DNA of 64,000 nt from Roseovarius sp. GTDB taxonomy: Bacteria > Pseudomonadota > Alphaproteobacteria > Rhodobacterales > Rhodobacteraceae. Positions 9,672 to 18,391 of this stretch are shown piece after piece. The first letter of the stretch is position 1. Each line of letters opens with the position of its first letter. The stretch is from NCBI GenBank assembly GCA_014359765.1, contig JACIYT010000008.1, positions 1 to 64,000 on the forward strand, given 5' to 3'. The notes beneath the pieces were generated by a model. That model saw only the letters and a program-made list of their open reading frames with translations. It searched no databases and was not told where the DNA came from. The position numbers were made by a program, and so were the translations under genes.

Positions 9672-10133
9672 CTAGCCGCCGCCAAAGGCATCGGCCGGGT
9701 TGAGCGCGCCGATATTGTCGAGAAGCTGCCGCAGGAACCCGGTCTTGACCACCGAATTGTCGGTGACGCGCCGCGCGAGCGGCACGATCTGCCCGTCTTC
9801 GAGGCCGAAGCGCTCGATATTGGCGATCGTGTCGTCATCGTTGAAGGAAATGGCGAGCACCTCCCGCTCCACCTCCCGCGGGCGCAACATGCCCCAGGTG
9901 CGCTTGCGCGAGCGGACATAGTAGTAATCCCCCTCGCCCGAGATCCCCGAGAGCGCGGGCGCGCCGATCAGGTCATCCACCGTGGCGCGGGTATCGACCC
10001 CGACGATCAGGTTGGCGAGATCCTCCTCGGGAGGGATATAGCCATGATTGCGGTAGGTTGGCGCGCAGGACGCGACCCCCAGCAATGCGCAGAACACCAG
10101 GCTGCGCATCAGAACGATCGGGAACGCTGTCAT
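9672..10133 (-). CDS. bamE: Outer-membrane assembly lipoprotein BamE (SmpA/OmlA)
   Basis: Small lipoprotein of the BAM complex that inserts beta-barrel proteins in the outer membrane. The N-terminus ends in a lipobox (ALLGVASC, Cys acylated), and the SmpA/OmlA fold covers about residues 40-110 ('GVDTRATVDDLIGAP', 'YYYVRSRKRTWG'). The total is 153 residues. The start at 10133 has a GAGGGC ribosome site; an internal ATG at 10109 just before the hydrophobic core is the alternative. The long ORF-track N-terminus runs antisense to yceD and was removed. Divergent from yceD. Confidence 0.88.
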   Translation of the reverse strand: MTAFPIVLMRSLVFCALLGVASCAPTYRNHGYIPPEEDLANLIVGVDTRATVDDLIGAPALSGISGEGDYYYVRSRKRTWGMLRPREVEREVLAISFNDDDTIANIERFGLEDGQIVPLARRVTDNSVVKTGFLRQLLDNIGALNPADAFGGG

Positions 10134-10221
10134 CTCTGCCCTCTTGCCTTGGCCGCGCGCGGCTTCTATCCCGCATACATCAATGCAGCTGACGGTTTCA
10201 AGAAAGGAAGACAGGCCCGCC

Positions 10222-10779
10222 ATGCCCCCGGACACGCCCGAAACGGGCCGCCTGCCGCTCGCGCGGATGCGGCGAGAGACGACCGCCTTCGAGATCGTGC
10301 CCGATGCGCAGGCGCGGCGCGCGCTGGCGGGGGCGCTCGCCCTTTCGGATCTGCGCAAGCTGCGGCTCGCGGGCGAGATCAGCCCCGAGGGCGCGCGGGA
10401 CTGGGTGCTGGAGGCCACGCTCGGGGCGACGGTGGTGCAGCCCTGCATTGTCACGCTCGCGCCGGTGACGACGCGCATCGACGAGCCGGTGGTGCGGCGC
10501 TACACCGACGCGGACGAGCCCGCCGTCGCCCCCGGCGAGGAGGTCGAGATGCCCGAGGACGACACCCGCGAGCCGCTTCCCGAGATGCTCGACCTCACGG
10601 AGGTGCTGGCCGAGGCGCTGGCGCTGGCGGTGCCGCAATATCCGCGCATCCCGGGCGCCGAACCGGGCGAGATGCGCGCCGCGCCCGCGGGCGTGCGCCC
10701 GCTGGAGGATGCGGACATGCGCCCCTTTGCCGGGCTGGCGGCGCTGCGCGACCGGCTGGAGGACGGCGAGGAGGGCTGA
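10222..10779 (+). CDS. yceD: YceD/DUF177 family protein
   Basis: Conserved partner of rpmF; in other bacteria this family is linked to 23S rRNA accumulation. The 185 residues are acidic overall, with the family C-terminal pattern around 'DLTEVLAEALALAVPQYPR'. The start at 10222 has an AAGGAAG ribosome site about 10 bp upstream. It heads the yceD-rpmF-plsX-fabH block that couples ribosome and fatty-acid synthesis genes in many proteobacteria. The molecular role is not established by the sequence itself. Confidence 0.85.
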   Translation: MPPDTPETGRLPLARMRRETTAFEIVPDAQARRALAGALALSDLRKLRLAGEISPEGARDWVLEATLGATVVQPCIVTLAPVTTRIDEPVVRRYTDADEPAVAPGEEVEMPEDDTREPLPEMLDLTEVLAEALALAVPQYPRIPGAEPGEMRAAPAGVRPLEDADMRPFAGLAALRDRLEDGEEG

Positions 10780-10857
10780 TCCACCCCGCAGCGTCCCAAG
10801 AATCGCTTGCCCCGGCACCGAAACCCTGTATTTTCGCGCTCTCATCGGAATTTGGGG

Positions 10858-10887
10858 TTGAACCGGCGGCTCGGTCAGGATTATGAG
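10858..10887 (+). promoter_or_regulatory. Candidate promoter of rpmF-plsX-fabH
   Basis: TTGAAC (10858-10863) and TATGAG (10882-10887) are 18 bp apart in the 164 bp between yceD and rpmF. This gap is long enough for an internal promoter. Read by eye; moderate match only. Confidence 0.35.
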
Positions 10888-10943
10888 CCGCGAACACCCG
10901 TGAAACAGGGCCGCGCAGGCCCCTTAGGAATTGAGGTGGCAGC

Positions 10944-11150
10944 ATGGCCGTTCAACAGAACAAAGTCTCCAAGTCGCGCCGCAACATGCGCCGCGCGCAT
11001 GATTCGCTCGTGGCGGGCAATCCCAACGAATGCCCCAATTGCGGCGAGCTGAAGCGCCCGCACCACGTCTGCGCCGCCTGCGGCCACTACGCCGAGCGCG
11101 AGGTTGTGGCCATGGTTGACGAGATCGACCTGGAAGACGACGCCGCCTGA
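10944..11150 (+). CDS. rpmF: 50S ribosomal protein L32
   Basis: Structural protein of the large ribosomal subunit. The 68-residue product begins [20 protein letters not shown] and has the zinc-ribbon cysteines in '[18 protein letters not shown]', so this is the zinc-binding form. The C-terminus is acidic (IDLEDDAA). It lies between yceD and plsX. Confidence 0.97.
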   Translation: MAVQQNKVSKSRRNMRRAHDSLVAGNPNECPNCGELKRPHHVCAACGHYAEREVVAMVDEIDLEDDAA

Positions 11151-11174
11151 ACTCGGGACGGGGGCAGCGGCTGA

Positions 11175-12275
11175 ATGGGCGCTCGGAGCGATCATACGGC
11201 AGTCGGCGCGGAGCGCATCATCATCTCGGTTGACGCCATGGGCGGCGATCAGGGGCCTGCCGCCGTGGTCGGCGGCATGGAGCATTCCGCCGCGCGCAAC
11301 CCCGATATCGGCTTCATCCTGCACGGGCCGCGCGCGGAGCTCGAACCGCTGGTCGCGCGCCGGCGCGCGCTCGCCGGACGGGTCGAGATCCGCGATGCGC
11401 CCCAGGTCGTCTCGATGAACGACAAGCCCAGCCAGGTCGTGCGCCAGGGGCGCGCCACCTCGATGTGGTCGGCGCTCGAATCGGTGCGCGCGCGCGAGGC
11501 CTCGGTCTGTGTTTCCTGTGGCAATACCGGTGCGCTCATGCTCATGTCGGTGATGCGCCTGCGCAAGCTGCCGGGGATCGCGCGGCCGGCGATCGCGGTG
11601 ATGTGGCCCTCGCAGAACCCGCAGCAGCACAACATCATGCTCGACGGCGGCGCCGATATCAGCGCCGACGCCCGCGATCTGATGCAATACGCGCTGATGG
11701 GGGCGTCCTATGCGCGCAACGGCTTTGGCCTTGCGCGGCCGCGCATCGGGCTTCTCAATGTCGGCACCGAGGAACACAAGGGCCGCGCCGAGCTGCGCGA
11801 AGCGCATGACCTCATCGCCGCCAACGCCGACGCCGCCGCTTATGAATTCGTGGGCTTCGTCGAGGGGCGCGACCTGCCCGGCACGGTCTGCGACGTGATC
11901 GTGACCGACGGTTTCACCGGCAATGTCGCGCTCAAGACCGGGGAGGGCACCGCCAAGCTGGTGGGCGATCTGCTGCGCGAGGCGTTCAACCATTCGCCGC
12001 TGTCGCGGCTCGCGGCGCTGCTGGCCTATACCTCGCTCCAACGCATGAGAAAGCGCGTCGATCCGCGCCGCGCCAATGGCGGCGTGTTCCTGGGGCTCAA
12101 CGGCACGGTGGTGAAATCGCACGGTGCGGCGGATGCCACCGGGGTTTCCTCGGCGATCAAGCTCGCCTTCGAACTGGCGCGCTCGCACTTTACCGAGCGG
12201 CTCGCCGCGCGCATCGCCGCAGCCACCCCGGCGGGCAACGAAATGACCGGCCCCGAGGAGGGCACATCCACATGA
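11175..12275 (+). CDS. plsX: Phosphate acyltransferase PlsX
   Basis: Converts acyl-ACP to acyl-phosphate, the donor used by PlsY in the first step of phospholipid synthesis; peripheral membrane enzyme. The 366 residues contain 'ISVDAMGGDQGP' near the N-terminus, 'SCGNTGALM', 'NVGTEEHKG' and 'VTDGFTGNVALKTGEG', all family hallmarks. It is 24 bp downstream of rpmF, and its stop overlaps the fabH start (ATGA), which implies translational coupling. The first dozen residues (MGARSDHTAVGA) are poorly conserved, so a slightly later start is possible. Confidence 0.96.
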   Translation: MGARSDHTAVGAERIIISVDAMGGDQGPAAVVGGMEHSAARNPDIGFILHGPRAELEPLVARRRALAGRVEIRDAPQVVSMNDKPSQVVRQGRATSMWSALESVRAREASVCVSCGNTGALMLMSVMRLRKLPGIARPAIAVMWPSQNPQQHNIMLDGGADISADARDLMQYALMGASYARNGFGLARPRIGLLNVGTEEHKGRAELREAHDLIAANADAAAYEFVGFVEGRDLPGTVCDVIVTDGFTGNVALKTGEGTAKLVGDLLREAFNHSPLSRLAALLAYTSLQRMRKRVDPRRANGGVFLGLNGTVVKSHGAADATGVSSAIKLAFELARSHFTERLAARIAAATPAGNEMTGPEEGTST

Positions 12276-13246
12276 TTCTTCGCGCCGTGCCGATCGGTGT
12301 CGGGCATTACCTGCCCGCCCGGATCGTCCCCAATGCCGAATTCGAGCAGTCGCTCGACACGTCCGACGAGTGGATCCGCACCCGCTCGGGCATCGAGCGC
12401 CGTCGCTTTGCCGCCGAGGACGAGACCACGTCGCAACTCGCGATCCACGCCGCGCGCGCCGCGCTTGCGGATGCCGGGATCGGGGCGGGCGATATCGACG
12501 GGGTGATCGTCGCCACCTCGACGCCGGACCTGACCTTTCCCTCGGTCGCCACCATGGTGCAGAGCGGGCTCGGCATGGAGCGCGGCTTTGCCTTCGACGT
12601 GCAGGCGGTCTGCGCGGGGTTCATCTATGCGCTCTCCACCGCCAATGCGATGATCATGGCGGGTCAGGCCGAGCGGCTTCTGGTGATCGGCGCCGAGACA
12701 TTCTCGCGGATCATGGACTGGTCGGACCGCTCCACCTGCGTGCTCTTCGGCGATGGCGCGGGCGCGCTCATCCTCGAGGCGCAGCCGGGCAGCGGCGCCA
12801 ATACCGATCGCGGGATCCTGTCGGTCGATCTCAACTCGGACGGGCGCTATCGCGACATGCTCTATGTCGATGGCGGGGTCTCGACCACGGGCAGCGCCGG
12901 CAAGCTCAGGATGCAGGGCAACGCGCTCTTCCGGCAGGCCGTCGAGAAGCTCGCGGCCACCGCCGAAACGGCGCTCGGCAAGATCGGGCTCGCCGGGCAG
13001 GACGTGGACTGGGTGGTGCCGCACCAGGCCAATATCCGCATCATCCAGGGCACCGCCAAAAAGCTCAACCTGCCGATGGAGCGGGTGGTGGTCACGGTGC
13101 AGGATCACGGCAACACCTCGGCGGCGTCGATTCCCCTCGCCCTCTCGGTGGCGGTGGCCGAGGGGCGCATCCGACGCGGCGATCTGATCCTGTCGGAGGC
13201 GATCGGCGGCGGACTGGCCTGGGGCGCGGTGGTGCTGCGCTGGTAG
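12272..13246 (+). CDS. fabH: 3-oxoacyl-ACP synthase III
   Basis: Condenses acetyl-CoA with malonyl-ACP to start fatty-acid chains. The 324 residues show the nucleophile in '[11 protein letters not shown]', the His in 'VPHQANIRI' and the Asn in '[10 protein letters not shown]', so the Cys-His-Asn triad is intact. Its ATG overlaps the plsX TGA by four bases. It is the last gene of the lipid cluster; ihfA follows after 106 bp. Confidence 0.96.
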   Translation: MILRAVPIGVGHYLPARIVPNAEFEQSLDTSDEWIRTRSGIERRRFAAEDETTSQLAIHAARAALADAGIGAGDIDGVIVATSTPDLTFPSVATMVQSGLGMERGFAFDVQAVCAGFIYALSTANAMIMAGQAERLLVIGAETFSRIMDWSDRSTCVLFGDGAGALILEAQPGSGANTDRGILSVDLNSDGRYRDMLYVDGGVSTTGSAGKLRMQGNALFRQAVEKLAATAETALGKIGLAGQDVDWVVPHQANIRIIQGTAKKLNLPMERVVVTVQDHGNTSAASIPLALSVAVAEGRIRRGDLILSEAIGGGLAWGAVVLRW

Positions 13247-13295
13247 GCGGCGCGGGCACGCAAAAAACCGCGCGCCAGCGGCATCGGCCAAGCCG

Positions 13296-13330
13296 TTGAC
13301 ATTGACTTGTAAATTGCTTCGCCGCAAACT
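13296..13330 (+). promoter_or_regulatory. Candidate promoter(s) of ihfA
   Basis: Two directly repeated -35-like boxes, TTGACA (13296-13301) and TTGACT (13302-13307), precede ihfA. The second has CAAACT 17 bp downstream. The -10 match is weak, so the call rests mainly on the perfect TTGACA. Confidence 0.3.
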
Positions 13331-13352
13331 GCGCCGAAAAAGCGGGGATGGA

Positions 13353-13655
13353 ATGACCAACAAGACGATCACGCGCATGGACCTGAGCGAGGCGGTTTTC
13401 CGCGAGGTGGGCCTGTCGCGCAACGATGCCGCACAGATGGTCGAGAGCGTGCTCGGCCATATATCCGACGCGCTGGTGCGCGGCGAACAGGTCAAGATCT
13501 CGTCCTTCGGGACATTCTCGGTGCGCGAGAAGACGGCCCGCGTGGGGCGCAACCCCAAGACCGGCGAGGAAGTGCCGATCGAGCCGCGCCGCGTGCTGAC
13601 CTTCCGGCCGTCGCACCTGATGAAGGATCGCGTCGCCCGCGGCAACAGGCGCTGA
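13353..13655 (+). CDS. ihfA: Integration host factor alpha subunit
   Basis: DNA-bending subunit of the IHF heterodimer. The 100 residues show the HU/IHF fold: '[21 protein letters not shown]', '[14 protein letters not shown]', and the arm region '[25 protein letters not shown]' whose Pro intercalates into DNA. The start at 13353 ([11 protein letters not shown]) fits the family. The ORF-track start at 13296 would translate the promoter region. Followed 14 bp later by the MerR-type gene. Confidence 0.95.
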   Translation: MTNKTITRMDLSEAVFREVGLSRNDAAQMVESVLGHISDALVRGEQVKISSFGTFSVREKTARVGRNPKTGEEVPIEPRRVLTFRPSHLMKDRVARGNRR

Positions 13656-13669
13656 GGACAGGCCCGCCG

Positions 13670-14338
13670 ATGGCCAAATCCGCCGATGCCTTTCGCACCA
13701 TCAGCGAGGTGGCCGAGTGGCTCGGGGTGCCGGCCCATGTGCTGCGCTTCTGGGAGAGCAGGTTCGCGCAGGTCAAGCCGGTCAAGCGCGCGGGCGGGCG
13801 GCGCTATTACCGGCCCGCGGACATGCGGCTTCTGGCGGGGATCCGGCGGCTGCTGCATGACGAGGGCATGACCATCAAGGCGGTCCAGACTCTCCTGCGC
13901 GAGAAAGGTGTGCAGCATGTCATCGACCTCGCCCCCGAGCCGGGCTTTGAGGCGACGATGGCGGAAGACGGCGCGCAGGTGATCCGTTTCACGCGCTCCG
14001 GGCCGGAACCGGCCGCGCCGGAGGCCGGGGCGGAACCGGAGGATGCCGAAGATGCCGAAGATGCCGAGGAACCGGAGGAAATCCCTCAGACCATGGCGGC
14101 CGCCCTGCCCGACAGCGGCGCCGATGCAGAGCGGCCAGGCCCACCAGAGGCGGCACAGCCCTCCGCGCCCCCTGCCCGACCGCCCCTGCCCGCGGATCAG
14201 CCCGAGCCCCCCCCCGCCGCCGGCCCCGGCCCGCTCGCCCGGCTTGCCGCCCTCGACCGGCCGATCCCGGCGCCGCTCGCACGGCGCCTTGCCGCGCTGG
14301 CCGACGATCTGCGCGCGCATCTCGGCGCAGGGCAATAA
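13670..14338 (+). CDS. MerR-family transcriptional regulator
   Basis: Residues about 8-75 form a MerR winged helix ('[20 protein letters not shown]', '[24 protein letters not shown]'). Residues 105-222 are low-complexity Ala/Pro/Glu with short acidic repeats ([13 protein letters not shown]) and no recognisable effector domain. Metal-binding cysteines typical of MerR itself are absent. The gene sits directly after ihfA and before tRNA-Pro, an order common in Rhodobacteraceae, so it is probably part of the ihfA transcript. The target genes are unknown. Confidence 0.85.
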   Translation: MAKSADAFRTISEVAEWLGVPAHVLRFWESRFAQVKPVKRAGGRRYYRPADMRLLAGIRRLLHDEGMTIKAVQTLLREKGVQHVIDLAPEPGFEATMAEDGAQVIRFTRSGPEPAAPEAGAEPEDAEDAEDAEEPEEIPQTMAAALPDSGADAERPGPPEAAQPSAPPARPPLPADQPEPPPAAGPGPLARLAALDRPIPAPLARRLAALADDLRAHLGAGQ

Positions 14339-14403
14339 GGCACGAGAAAATTGCAGCCAGCCCCTTGCCCCTGTCCGCAAAACCGGTATGAACGGCGCAT
14401 CGT

Positions 14404-14480
14404 CGGGCTATGGCGCAGCCTGGTAGCGCGTCCGTCTGGGGGACGGAAGGTCGCAGGTTCAAGTCCTGCTAGCCCGACCA
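14404..14480 (+). tRNA. tRNA-Pro (anticodon GGG)
   Basis: A 77-nt cloverleaf with acceptor pair CGGGCTA/TAGCCCG and an encoded ACCA end. The anticodon stem TCCGT/ACGGA encloses the loop CTGGGGG, giving anticodon GGG; the T-arm contains GGTTCAAGTCC. It lies between the MerR gene and dcd on the same strand. Confidence 0.96.
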
Positions 14481-14535
14481 AAATCGCCGACGATCCCGCC
14501 CGGCGCGCCCCGTCGGGCCCGAACGGGAGACAGCG

Positions 14536-15609
14536 ATGACCGGCGTTCTGTCCATCCAGCAATTGCGCGGCCTGATCGCGGCGGGGGCCATTACCGGCGA
14601 TCCCGCGATCCTGCCCGATCAGCTCCAGCCTGCGAGCCTCGATCTGCGCCTCGGCCCCGTGGCCTACCGGGTGCGCGCCTCCTTCCTGACCGGGGCGGGG
14701 CGCAGTGTGGCCGACCGGCTGGAGGAATTCGGGATGCACAAGATCGACCTCGGCCCCGGCGCCCTGCTCGAAAAGGGGTGCGTCTATCTCGTGCCGCTGG
14801 TCGAGCATCTGGCGCTGCCCGAGGGGGTGCAGGCGGTAGCCAATGCCAAGTCTTCAACCGGGCGGCTCGACCTGTTGACGCGCACGATCACCGATGGCGG
14901 CACCGAGTTCGACCGCGTCGCGCCCGGCTATCGCGGCCCGCTCTATGCCGAGATCTGCCCGCGATCGTTTTCGGTGCTGGTGCGGCCCGGAATGCGGCTC
15001 AACCAGATCCGGTTTCGCTCCGGCCAGGCGGTCCTGCCGGATGCGGCGCTGCGCGCGCTCCATGCAGAGACGCCGCTGGTAGATGGGCCGGCGGTGATCG
15101 ACGGCGGGCTGGCCTTTTCGGTCGATCTGCGCCCCGCGCGCGGCACGCTCGCGGGCTACCGCGCCAAGCCGCATACCGGCGTGATCGACCTCGACCGCAT
15201 CGGCCATTACGCCCCCGCCGATTTCTGGGAAGAGGTGCACAGCACGACCGGCCATATCATCCTCGACCCCGGCGCGTTCTACATCCTCGTCAGCCGCGAG
15301 GCGGTGCATGTCCCGCCGACCTGTGCCGCCGAGATGGCGCCTTTCGTCGCCATGGCGGGCGAGTTCCGGGTGCATTACGCAGGCTTCTTCGATCCCGGCT
15401 TCGGCCATGCGGCGGCGGGCGGCGCAGGGTCGCGCGGGGTGCTCGAGGTGCGCTGCCACGAATCACCCTTTGTCCTCGAACACGGCCAGATCGTCGGGCG
15501 GCTCGTCTACGAGCACATGGACACCGTGCCCGAGCAGCTCTATGGCGCGGGGATCGCGTCGAATTATCAGGGACAGGGCCTGAAACTGTCCAAGCATTTC
15601 CGCGCCTGA
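14536..15609 (+). CDS. dcd: 2'-deoxycytidine 5'-triphosphate deaminase (long form)
   Basis: Predicted nucleotide-metabolism enzyme of the dUTPase/Dcd fold that deaminates dCTP to dUTP for dTMP supply. The 357-residue product is the long alphaproteobacterial form, about twice the size of E. coli Dcd, consistent with a duplicated fold. Motifs include 'QPASLDLRLG', 'ANAKSSTGRLDLLTRTITDGG' and 'GYRGPLYAEICPRSFSVLVRPGMRLNQIRF', with a second fold copy towards the C-terminus ('YAGFFDPGFGHA'). It follows tRNA-Pro and probably shares its transcript. Whether it is purely a deaminase or bifunctional cannot be judged here. Confidence 0.88.
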   Translation: MTGVLSIQQLRGLIAAGAITGDPAILPDQLQPASLDLRLGPVAYRVRASFLTGAGRSVADRLEEFGMHKIDLGPGALLEKGCVYLVPLVEHLALPEGVQAVANAKSSTGRLDLLTRTITDGGTEFDRVAPGYRGPLYAEICPRSFSVLVRPGMRLNQIRFRSGQAVLPDAALRALHAETPLVDGPAVIDGGLAFSVDLRPARGTLAGYRAKPHTGVIDLDRIGHYAPADFWEEVHSTTGHIILDPGAFYILVSREAVHVPPTCAAEMAPFVAMAGEFRVHYAGFFDPGFGHAAAGGAGSRGVLEVRCHESPFVLEHGQIVGRLVYEHMDTVPEQLYGAGIASNYQGQGLKLSKHFRA

Positions 15610-15646
15610 GCCGCGCTCCGACCCGGGGCCCGCGTCGCGCGCGCGT

Positions 15647-15832
15647 TCACATGCGCCCGATCCGCCGGCCCAGTTTCATCGCCTGGCGCGCGCGCTGCGC
15701 GGTCTTGCGCCCATCGGGACCGGGGCGCGCGCCCCCGCCCCCCATCGCGCCAAAGCCCTTGTTGATGCCTTGCCGCAGGAACCGCTGCATGATCATGCGG
15801 ATCACCATGTTGATCATCTGATTGGCGTTCAT
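15647..15832 (-). CDS. Small basic hypothetical protein
   Basis: A 61-residue protein, MNANQMINMVIRMIMQRFL at the N-terminus followed by a Gly-rich turn (GAMGGGGARPG) and a basic helix rich in Arg and Lys. An AGGAG ribosome site lies 8 bp before the ATG. The hydrophobic-amphipathic N-terminus may associate with the membrane. It is downstream of scpB on the same strand and convergent with dcd. I do not recognise a function; it looks like a conserved Rhodobacteraceae small protein. Confidence 0.65.
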   Translation of the reverse strand: MNANQMINMVIRMIMQRFLRQGINKGFGAMGGGGARPGPDGRKTAQRARQAMKLGRRIGRM

Positions 15833-15944
15833 CCTGTTGCTCCTCTTGCCGGTCCCCTCCTCTTGTAAACCAAAGCCGCGTCGATTTCAGTGCATGATCG
15901 CCCGAATTCCTCAACAAATCGTCAACACCGCACGCAATCTTCGC

Positions 15945-16598
15945 TCAATCCTCGAAAAGTTCGCTCTGCCCCGGCGCGGCCTCGGTCTCTTCATCGGGGT
16001 CGGCGCGCGGCATCGCCCCCGGTGGCGGGCGGTTGTCGAGAAGCCCCGCAGCGCGCAATTCGTCGAGACCGGGGAGGTCGCGCACGCTTTCCAGACCGAA
16101 ATGGTCGAGAAACGTCCCGGTGACGACAAAGGTCACCGGACGCCCTGGCGTCATCTTGCGCCGGCCAAATCGAATCCATTCCATTTCAAGGAGTTGATCG
16201 ACGGTTCCGCGGCTGACCGAAACGCCGCGGATCTCCTCGATCTCGGCGCGGGTCACCGGCTGATGATAGGCGATGATGGCCAGCGTCTCGATCGCCGCGC
16301 GGCTGAGCTTGCGCGTCTCGACCACTTCGCGGCGCATGAGATGGCCCAGATCGGGGGCGGTGCGCATCGCCCAGCCCTCGCCCACGCGCACCAGTCGCAC
16401 ACCGCGCCCCTCGTAGCGTTTGCGCAACAGCACCAGCGCCTCGGCGGGATCGCTGCCATGGGGCATCCGGGCCGCCATTTCGCGCAGATCGAGCGGCTCG
16501 GAGGAGGCAAAAAGCATCGCCTCGATCATGCGCTCCTGTTCCGCGAGGGGCGGCGCGGAAAACAGGCTTTCATCATTATTTTCAATATTCTCCGACAC
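15945..16598 (-). CDS. scpB: Segregation and condensation protein B
   Basis: Accessory subunit of the SMC-ScpAB condensin that organises and segregates the chromosome. The 217 residues have two winged-helix domains: 'EQERMIEAMLFASSEPLDLREMA' and 'SRAAIETLAIIAYHQPVTRAEIEEIRGVSV', then 'LLEMEWIRFGRRKMTPGRPVTFVVT', all family blocks. The start at 16598 is 4 bp from the scpA stop, so the two are co-transcribed and probably coupled. Confidence 0.94.
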   Translation of the reverse strand: MSENIENNDESLFSAPPLAEQERMIEAMLFASSEPLDLREMAARMPHGSDPAEALVLLRKRYEGRGVRLVRVGEGWAMRTAPDLGHLMRREVVETRKLSRAAIETLAIIAYHQPVTRAEIEEIRGVSVSRGTVDQLLEMEWIRFGRRKMTPGRPVTFVVTGTFLDHFGLESVRDLPGLDELRAAGLLDNRPPPGAMPRADPDEETEAAPGQSELFED

Positions 16599-16602
16599 GT
16601 TC

Positions 16603-17391
16603 CTAATCCTTTCGGCGCAGCTCTACCGGAGCGAATTCGCCGGCTTGCCGGATCTCGGCGCGCCCCTCCCGGACCAGTTCGAGCGCGGCCGCAAAGGTCG
16701 CCGCCGTGGCCGAGCGGCGGCGCGCCGGGTCGGTGGTGAACCCCTCGGGAAGGTAATGCGCAAGATCGGTCCAGTTCCCGGCAAAGCCGATCAGCTTGCG
16801 CAGCCGCTCGAGCGCCTGCTCCATCGTCTGGATCGCATCGCGGTCCATCACGAAGGGGCGGAATTCGTCGCGCGTGCGGATTCGCGCATAGGCCTGCATC
16901 AGGTCGAGCAGCGTCGCGGTGTAGCGCGTCGCGCGGCGGCGGGTCACGTCCTCGGGCAGGCCGCGGGCAAAGAAATCACGCCCCAGCCGGTCGCGCCCCA
17001 TCAGCCGCGCGGCACAATCGCGCATCGCCTGGAGGCGTTCGAGCTGAAAGGCCAGATGCGCGGCGAGCTCCGCGCCGGAGGGCCCCTCCTCGGTCGGGTC
17101 GGGCGGCAGCAGCAGGCGCGACTTGAGAAAGGCCAGCCAGGCCGCCATGACCAGGTAATCGGCGGCCAGTTCCAGCCGCAGCGCCTTGGCGCGTTCGACA
17201 AAGGCGAGGTATTGCTGCGCCAGTTGCAGCACCGAAATGCGCCGCAGATCGACCTTTTGCGTGCGCGAGAGGGTCAGCAGCAGGTCGAGCGGCCCCTCGA
17301 ACCCATCGACATCGACGATGAGCGTCTCGGCGGCCAGCCGCGCGGCCAGCGGCACCGCCTTTGCGCCCTCCTCGAACTCGTCCTCAGCCAT
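16603..17391 (-). CDS. scpA: Segregation and condensation protein A
   Basis: Kleisin subunit that bridges the SMC heads. The 262 residues begin with an acidic tail, then the N-terminal motif 'VDGFEGPLDLLLTLSRTQKVDLRRISVLQLAQQYL'-type helices and a C-terminal winged helix ending in 'FAAALELVREGRAEIRQ'. The start overlaps the nagZ stop by 8 bp, so it belongs to the argS-SPOR-nagZ-scpA-scpB transcript. Confidence 0.94.
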   Translation of the reverse strand: MAEDEFEEGAKAVPLAARLAAETLIVDVDGFEGPLDLLLTLSRTQKVDLRRISVLQLAQQYLAFVERAKALRLELAADYLVMAAWLAFLKSRLLLPPDPTEEGPSGAELAAHLAFQLERLQAMRDCAARLMGRDRLGRDFFARGLPEDVTRRRATRYTATLLDLMQAYARIRTRDEFRPFVMDRDAIQTMEQALERLRKLIGFAGNWTDLAHYLPEGFTTDPARRRSATAATFAAALELVREGRAEIRQAGEFAPVELRRKD

Positions 17392-18391
17392 CCATGCGTC
17401 CGCCCGTCAGCGCATCAAGCTGCGCCTGGAGGGCGGAAATGTCAACCGGATCGGGGCATTTGCGGCAGGTGAGCGCCGCCTCGGCCCGGGCCTGCGCACG
17501 CGGCGCCATCGCGCCGGCGGCCTCGGCGACAGCCTGACGCTCGGCCAGCGTGCCGTTGCAATGCAGCACCACATCACAACCCGCCGCAAGCGCCTGCCGC
17601 GCGCGCGTGGCGAGATCGCCTGAGAGCGCCTTCATCGCGATATCGTCGGTCATGAGCAGCCCGTCAAAGCCGATCTCGTCGCGGATCATGGCGATCACCG
17701 GCGGCGAGAGGGTCGCGGGGCGGTCATCGAGCGCGCCGTAAACGACATGGGCCGTCATCGCCATCGGCAGGTCGTTCAGCGCCTTGAATGGTGCAAGATC
17801 ATTGGCTTGAAGATCGCTCTTCATGCAGTCCACGCGCGGCAGATCGTGGTGGCTGTCGGCTGCGGCGCGGCCGTGGCCGGGGATGTGCTTGACCACCGGC
17901 AGCACGCCGCCCGCCAGCAGCCCATCGGCCACGGCGCGGCCGATCGCGGCCACCTGCGCGGGGCTCTCGCCATAGCAGCGGTCGCGCAGGAACGGGTGCG
18001 TGGCGGGCCCGGCCACATCGACGAGCGGGGCGCAATTGCTGTCGATGCCGAGCGCGTGGAGCTCGGCGGCGATCAGCCGGTATCGCAGATACATCGCCTC
18101 CGCCGCGCGCGCCCCCGCCGCCGCGACATGATCGAGCGGCGCGGGCCAGCCCCGCCAGCGCGGCGCGCGCAGGCGCTGCACACGTCCGCCCTCCTGGTCG
18201 ATGGTGACAAGCGCCGCATGACCCGCAGCCTCGCGCATCTCCGAGACCAGCGCGCGCACCTGGTCGGGCGTGTCGATATTGCGCGCGAAGAGAATGAACC
18301 CGAAGGGGCGCGTGGCCCGAAACAGCGCCTTTTCGCCGGGCGTCAGCCGCAGGCCGGTCGCGTCGAGAATGACCGCGCCGAGGCGGCTCAC
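17384..18391 (-). CDS. nagZ: Beta-N-acetylhexosaminidase NagZ
   Basis: Glycoside hydrolase family 3 enzyme of cytosolic murein recycling that removes GlcNAc from anhydro-muropeptides. The 335 residues show 'FILFARNI', 'TIDQEGGRVQRL', the NagZ signature 'KHIPGHGRAAADSHHDLP' with the catalytic His/Asp loop, and 'LLMTDDIAMKAL' with the nucleophile Asp. A GTG start at 18391 overlaps the stop of the SPOR gene (GTGA), which argues for coupling and against the ORF-track start at 18412. Confidence 0.93.
   Translation of the reverse strand: MSRLGAVILDATGLRLTPGEKALFRATRPFGFILFARNIDTPDQVRALVSEMREAAGHAALVTIDQEGGRVQRLRAPRWRGWPAPLDHVAAAGARAAEAMYLRYRLIAAELHALGIDSNCAPLVDVAGPATHPFLRDRCYGESPAQVAAIGRAVADGLLAGGVLPVVKHIPGHGRAAADSHHDLPRVDCMKSDLQANDLAPFKALNDLPMAMTAHVVYGALDDRPATLSPPVIAMIRDEIGFDGLLMTDDIAMKALSGDLATRARQALAAGCDVVLHCNGTLAERQAVAEAAGAMAPRAQARAEAALTCRKCPDPVDISALQAQLDALTGGRMDG

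Noticed and set aside
12026-14380. 784-codon minus-strand ORF opposite fabH, ihfA and the MerR gene
   Set aside because: Covers several validated genes on the other strand; no family signal.
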